Below are positions 58,790-64,000 of a stretch of 64,000 nt of DNA, piece after piece. This stretch comes from Perkinsus marinus ATCC 50983 (lineage: Eukaryota; Perkinsozoa; Perkinsida; Perkinsidae). Position 1 is the stretch's first letter. The number at the start of each line of letters is the position of its first letter. The position numbers and the translations under genes were made by a program. The notes beneath the pieces were generated by a model. The model made no database searches, was not told the DNA's origin, and saw nothing but the letters and a program-made list of their open reading frames with translations. Location of the stretch: assembly GCF_000006405.1 (NCBI RefSeq), contig NW_003207677.1, positions 781,319 to 845,318 of the forward strand. The letters are read 5' to 3'.

Positions 58790-59484
58790 TGGTTAAGGCA
58801 GCGAATGTGATATCTGTAGTCTACTGTAGGGGACTCTGGTGAATATGACCACTCCGTGTCTATGCTGACCAAGGCGTGATGGAGGGTCCCTCCACTGTCC
58901 ATCCCCTACAGCGGCTATAATTCGATACTCTACTGGTTCGAATCCCTCTACCCGCTTTGGTTTGGTATCCAGGGTAGACAGGTATCCAGGTATCAAGATT
59001 TCTACCACTCCCTCTGCATAGGACCTATGCAGAGGGAGTGGTAGAAATCTTCGGAGTGCGGTGCGGATGGTATCATGGAGTATCTTATCGAATGGCCTAG
59101 TATTGCATCTCGAGCAGAGTCAACGGTAGTTGTTCAGCAATAGGCTGCTTAGCTTTCGTATTAGCTGCCGAGTATTTGGTTCTCCTCGTGTGTAGAGTAG
59201 CACAACTACTCCCATGAGCACAGCGAGCTGAGAAGGGATCTGTCGTTTCGGAAAGAGGTGAGCCAGGGTACGATAGGAAATCGATATGGGTTTAATATGT
59301 AGTGCGATGACAGTAGACTCACCCGAAACAGGACGACAAGAAGTGTGTTAGTGTATGAAAAGGTTGCTGATGAGCCCACAGGAGGCTGGTCATTCTGGTC
59401 TTCAAGGAAAGGAGTGTGATAGTAGGAGTGCTTCAGCTCAGTGGTGATGATGAAAGCCCCCTCCCAATGTGTCGCATTACTCAT
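58790..59484 (-). CDS. Membrane protein with an in-frame palindrome
   Basis: ATG 59484 encodes MSNATHWEGAFIITTELKHS. Exon 1 ends LLVVLFR at 59323; after a 95-nt intron the membrane segment continues as LAVLMGVVVLLYTRG. An open frame lower down reads PFDKILHDTIRTALRRFLPL then PLHRSYAEGVVEILIPGYLS, and continues KPKRVEGFEPVEYRIIAAVG. The middle of that frame is encoded entirely by a 57-nt palindrome. The join between the membrane exon and this frame is not resolved. No family is recognised. Confidence 0.35.
58995..59051. repeat. 57-nt perfect palindrome, 1-nt centre
   Basis: Two exact 28-bp arms around a single A. It is the longest perfect palindrome seen in the window. The minus-strand reading frame stays open through it. 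Confidence 0.97.
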
Positions 59485-59731
59485 GGTAACCACTCCCTTT
59501 ATAACTGGTTTACTCCTGGGGGGTCGATGGTAACATCAGAAAATGCAATGGTGTGTTGGTCTGATCTCTATCGTGATTTTGAGATGATTATCATGCTCAT
59601 GATTAACGTCTAGTTTACAAAACATGCTTTATACTATGATACTATTTTATTTGATGCTTTATACTATTTATACTATTTATATTATACTTTTTAACTATGC
59701 TTTGAACTAAGTTTCACTCACTAGTACGGAG

Positions 59732-59760
59732 GTTGTTGTTGTTGTTGTTGTTGTTGTTGG
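59732..59760. repeat. (TTG)n microsatellite
   Basis: About nine TTG units just upstream of the Serinc start codon, in its probable 5' untranslated or promoter region. Confidence 0.85.
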
Positions 59761-59802
59761 GCTATCACCGAACATCGTGAGTGCTAAGGTTATTATAATA
59801 AG

Positions 59803-61519
59803 ATGGGTTGTTGCGCTATCACAGGTATCGCTGCAGCTTGTTGCTGCTGTGTTGGTACTAGTGGTAATACGGATTCTATAAAGGTAGTAGTAGAGGGGGA
59901 GGAAGGGGTCTTGGTGATCACAAGGTGTTGTATTATAGCAGTAGTAGCGTTGGTCTAGTGATCTGAATAGTGAATTATCCCTACTAGTAGTACAGTACTA
60001 TCAGTATTATACTATTGGTGATACTGTAATACTAGTGATATTACTACTAGTTGTAGCATTGTTGCAATCTACGAGGTCAATACTATTATGAATACCAATA
60101 GCGGTATTGATCGTGAGTATTCTCTACTCAGATCGTTAAAGGGTTGGCGTTCCTCCTGCAAGTATTAGCAGTAGTGTTGATGTTAGTGTTTCGTACTACC
60201 AATCCTGCATCCTGGCTCAATGGTGTACCCGGAATAAACAACTGTAATATTACCGTCATCATGCAATGTGGCTGCTCACACGTCGCTGATCAGGTGGTAA
60301 CTCTGGAGCTTCTGGTCTGTCGCCAGATCAAGTGGATACGATAGAGCAGTGCTACAGAGATCAACTCGGTTACCGCTTTGGCACAGGTGCGGTTATAGTA
60401 TTCCTCATTCAGTGCATATTCAGCCTGTTGGGGTCTACTGTGGGCATGGCAGTCACTGGCGCCTGGTAAGTTCGTACAGACTTTCCATAGTTGTCATATG
60501 CTCTTCTTGAGATCTACATGTTTGTATTTTTATCGCTTCTCATCTGAGTGTAAAATCTGTTAAAAATCATGGGAATAGGGCTGTTTTCGGGTCGACACTG
60601 TGTAGTTGTAGTAGCGGAGAGTTGATACGATCTATAGTCTTATTACTCCACATATTACTGATGATGTTCATGTCTTTATCAAATCACAACAATACTGTAT
60701 ATCGCTCACAGCGTGTTCATAATCAACTGCGTCGCTCCGCTAGGTTTTTATCGATTTTTTTGTTCACAGGTGGATATTGAAGTTCCTGCTAGTGCCTGGT
60801 CTGGGCTTCATCCTTATGTTCGTGCCGAACTCCTTCTTCAACACTCTCATTGACGTCTACACCGGCATTCTATTCATCTTCATAGTGTTGCAGTTGGTCG
60901 TGTTGTTGGATTTCGGATACTCCTGGAACGATCTGTGGGTGGCTAACGCGGTTGAGGACCAAAGGGGCGATATGCTCAACGAGAAAGCAGGACGAAAATG
61001 GTGACATTTTAGTAATAGTAGACGTGATAGAAGTATTTAACTTAACAGGTATATCGCGCTCACGACGATTTCGGTGGTGTTCTACTTGTGGTTCATCGCT
61101 GCATTCATTTGGATGTTCACACTCACTGGTGGATCGGCTACACTAAATGCGGTCTTGTCTATTACGTTTATAATTACCATAATTCTCGTAATTTTCTCCT
61201 GGACGGAATGGGCGAAAGCGGTAAGGTTGATGACTGTGATGATAAGTAGTCTTGTTACCTCAGGGAGCGCTACTACCGAGTGGTGTTGTGGCAATGTATG
61301 TGACGTGGCTAGCGTACTGCTCTTCGCTGTCCAACTATGCATACGAGGCCTCGCCAAACGCGGCACGACAGGTCATTGGGTATATAGTGGCATCGGTGGT
61401 GTTCATATACATGTCAACAAGAGTTGCTAACCCGGTATTGGTACGCCAAGATGAGGTTAATATGGACGATGTTGCGGTAGCGACAATCCAACAGGAAAAA
61501 CGTGATGCTAAGGCTGAGG

Positions 61520-61604
<85 letters not shown>

Positions 61605-62145
61605 CATGGACTCGTCTTGTTGACATAGAGGACCAGGAATACTCTAACGATTATCGCTATGATAGGGGTGAATGAGATCTCAAGTTACCCAGGGTTGGTT
61701 CTGAATTGTCAGGCACTAACGACGCGGTGTTTCAGCTCGCCAACATTGATGTCGGTGCTACTGCTGCTACTGAGAGTTCAGGCCAGAATAAGGATATTGA
61801 AAATGGCGGAGCGACGCGCCCGACAACAGCGACGGGCAGTGGGGATAATGAGGAATCTACTACTGTGTCGTGGTGGCAAGTTCTGTAAGATTGAAAACTA
61901 TAAAATATCACTCGGAATTTCATTTTTCTTTCAGGTTCCTCAATATAGTGCATCTGACAGGAGCAATGTATTTGACAGTACTGAGCACTAAGTGGATCAG
62001 CGATCCTCTCACACCAGCTGAGGGCCGGTCGGCATCTCGTGAATTAGACTATTGGATTCAAGTTACCGCACTATGGACGATGCTGGCGCTGTTCGCATGG
62101 ACTTTGGTGGCACCCGTGTTGTTCAAGAATCGTAATTTCGTCTGA
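59803..62145 (+). CDS. Serinc/TMS1 family membrane protein
   Basis: Exon 1 (59803-59883) encodes MGCCAITGIAACCCCVGTSG, the Cys-rich Serinc start. Later exons: LAFLLQVLAVVLMLVFRTTN; EQCYRDQLGYRFGTGAVIVF; from 60770, WILKFLLVPGLGFILMFVPN then FFNTLIDVYTGILFIFIVLQ and LLDFGYSWNDLWV (the Serinc signature); from 61049, YIALTTISVVFYLWFIAAFI; and 61264-61519, GALLPSGVVAMYVTWLAYCS with LSN. After the microsatellite intron (61520-61712) come TNDAVFQLANIDVG and a Ser/Thr-rich loop. The last exon (61935-62145) has FLNIVHLTGAMYLTVLSTKW and ends WTLVAPVLFKNRNFV. The joins from 60770 on keep the frame. Serincs are multi-pass proteins linked to phospholipid distribution. The exon 2 start is approximate. Confidence 0.9.
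61520..61604 (+). repeat. (GTA)n expansion at a 5' splice site
   Basis: About 28 GTA units start exactly at the donor of the Serinc intron 61520-61712. Unspliced, the frame would read a poly-Ser tail and stop (MDSSC). Spliced, it continues into the conserved last membrane helices. Confidence 0.9.
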
Positions 62146-62415
62146 TCTGGGTGATTTTGTACACCGCAGAGAGTGCCCTGACACTTCCCGTTGTGAAGTG
62201 AGTTGAAGCCCAATATTATTTCACTTATCATCAGCGTCATCTCAAAAGGTGGTGACCACGTCGATTGTCATATTGAAAGTACTATGTTGACAGTAGCGGT
62301 TGATAATCACGAATATTAATTCTTTTACTAACCCGAATTATACTGTTTGGTTCTGCTCGGGCTTATTCGTTCATCGCAGTAGAGTTGGCATAGCGTTAAT
62401 GCTAACCGCCTGCTG

Positions 62416-63708
62416 ATGGGAGCTTGTTGCAGTAGTGATAGTAGAAAGCGTCGGCGGTCATGGTGCTCGATCTGTCTGAGGTCGTTAATAAAAAGAAAAT
62501 GGGCAGATGATAAAGTCCATGCTGTGGAGAAGAACGAATTTGAACCGATAGTCGTTTGCAGGCGCGCGGTGGTATTGGGAAAATCTACCGCGAAATGCCA
62601 GAAAGGAATTAAAGTTAAAACTGGAGTTAATGAAGCCGTGTCACCACAACCGGATAAACTCGAACGATGGAGGCATCTGGCTAAGGAGCAAACGAAATCA
62701 TCGAAAATTTCCCGTCCAACGTCGGTGAGACGACGTCGAAGGAAGACTCATAGAGAGAGTGCTATGGCGTCGCGCCAGGAAGCAGGGCATGGTCAGTCGG
62801 CGATCTGCTGTTGCTCGGTGATGATTGCTCCTGAGGGGTGTGGCAAGGGGGAAGATACTATCATCAGCACTTACATACTGTGTACGGATGGGAACTGTCC
62901 GAAAGTAGGAGGCTTATGTGTTCCGATAGAATGGTTAGGGTGATGATTTAGAACCCTCTGGCTGAGAGAGGCATTTCATTTCAAAGGCGAATAGCCGAGT
63001 TTTTACTAAGTAATGCTCTGTTGCCGTTTCGATATGCTACTGAGGAGGAGGAGGTAAGATGTTCATGGAAGCCGCTGTGCATGCGTGCTGCTGGTTGCAG
63101 ATGGTATGTGAGGACCAGTCTGGATCGCCAGAGAATGATGTAAGTCAGCAGCTATCAGTTCAGAAAGGCCACTGTTGAGCTCTCAGCAAGTGCAGTGTTG
63201 CTCCCTACTCCTGTCGCCGTATAGGGATGATAACCTACAGGAAACCTTCCTACTATGCAGCGATGAAAAGTGTCAGGTGGGCGGGGCTGTTGACGTTGTC
63301 GTCATTATGAGCTTTGCAGGCATCGGGTGAATGCGAGTCCATCCAACGACGGGTGGCTCGATCGTTAGCGAGTGTAGTTATGGGTTGACAGAGCATGTTC
63401 TGTGGTATACTCACGTTAGTCCTATCAAAGTGTTGCGTCATTGTAATGGTTCAAACTGACTATTGTGGATCAACACTGTCATGATATCAGTAGCGATAAA
63501 GGTAGGGAGTTGGCTTGTTCGAGAGGACATGTCAAAACCCAGCCGAACAAGAGAAGGCGAATTTAATCGACATTGGCGAGTTGCGTTCTCTGTCGTGCTT
63601 TGGGTGTTCTACACTATTTGCTGCTGTGTCATCATCAACAAAGCGATGATGCGTCATGATATCGCCGTTGACACTTATATCCCACAAAGTTTTTATTACG
63701 ACATGTAG
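62416..63708 (+). CDS. Unknown protein, MGACCS start and C-terminal membrane helix
   Basis: ATG 62416 encodes MGACCSSDSRKRRRSWCSIC, a possible myristoylation/palmitoylation start, and a basic Lys/Arg-rich region (TSVRRRRRKTHRES). Segments downstream include LAERGISFQRRIAEFLLSNA then RYATEEEE, a 47-nt GT-AG gap, and MVCEDQSGSPEND. The last frame has HWRVAFSVVLWVFYTICCCV, a membrane helix, and ends PQSFYYDM at 63708. Whether all these belong to one gene is uncertain. No family is recognised. From 63,709 to the window end I see nothing supported. Confidence 0.35.
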
Positions 63709-64000
63709 TAAAAGCCTCAGGGAAAGTAACGCCAGAATAATCAGCAGTAAAGCTAGCTGAAGTAGCGCAACGGTAGAAACATTTGATACGCATATATACG
63801 ATTACACCGTTGGTGTTATGGTGTCAAATAGGACTTCATATTCACTCTGAATTCATCTCCTGCTGCTGTGAAACTACTACTAAGCTCAACACTACGTCGC
63901 CTACCCTGAAAGAGATGAGTAAACAGCATGTAAAAAAGTAGCCCAAGGTTGAAGATTCAAGAATAAACATCATGTTTGAATATCAGAGCATTCTCATATA

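Noticed and set aside
58930-58950. Further T-arm-like motif GGTTCGAATCC
   Set aside because: It lies in an open coding frame (VEGFEPVEY), lacks a stem and has no terminator, so it is probably chance.
61335-61626. Poly-Leu/poly-Thr minus-strand frames and a poly-Ser C-terminus
   Set aside because: They are products of the GTA repeat; splicing from the first unit joins conserved Serinc sequence.

Overview
The window looks like nuclear DNA of a flagellated single-celled eukaryote. A Perkinsus-like alveolate is my best guess; this is an inference from gene content and architecture, since no rRNA or spliced-leader gene is present. Genes are multi-exon with very short GT-AG introns: in the genes I could assemble fully they are mostly 41-50 nt. 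Longer introns usually hold a repeat. Both strands are used and some neighbours lie only tens of bases apart. There are three 100-N assembly gaps.

Layout. 0-1.2 kb: a transposase-like DNA-binding fragment and two satellites. 1.8-5.6 kb: two tandem SPFH/band-7 membrane protein genes. 6.9 kb: a secreted protein start cut by a gap. 7.5-9.6 kb: a DUF2009 gene. 10.2-16.4 kb (minus): a HEAT-repeat gene resembling the axonemal dynein assembly factor DNAAF5/HEATR2, with tRNA-Arg(CCT) in it on the plus strand. 16.9-17.3 kb (minus): a small secreted protein. 17.5-22.0 kb: a WD40 gene and an M20 dipeptidase (CNDP2-like). 22.8-23.9 kb: GINS subunit Psf2. 24.0-25.0 kb: centrin. 25.1-28.5 kb: a SMYD-type SET protein. 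28.6-29.9 kb: a Mei2-like RNA-binding protein. 30.9-33.5 kb (minus): an unknown gene crowded with perfect short palindromes. 34.2-34.5 kb: a secreted Thr/Lys/Pro repeat protein; 35.8 kb: tRNA-Asp. 35.9-41.4 kb (minus): a large coiled-coil gene. 42.0-45.9 kb: splicing factor SF1/BBP. 46.7-49.8 kb (minus): an RWD-like gene and a low-complexity gene. 50.8-52.1 kb: an unknown gene with a 24-bp tandem repeat. 52.5-53.9 kb: an amino-acid transporter with two frame breaks. 55.2-56.5 kb: a TA-flanked foldback element carrying an 82-bp array. 56.8-59.5 kb (minus): two unknown genes. 59.8-62.1 kb: Serinc. 62.4-63.7 kb: an unknown membrane protein.

The genes are mostly housekeeping: replication (Psf2), splicing (SF1), the flagellar apparatus (centrin, DNAAF5), membranes (SPFH, Serinc, transporter) and gene regulation (SET, Mei2). 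The unusual material lies within and between them. Perfect palindromes with 1-3 nt centres occur in exons and introns. Several short introns contain tRNA 3'-half-like sequence. Small inverted-repeat elements sit in introns and in one divergent promoter region.
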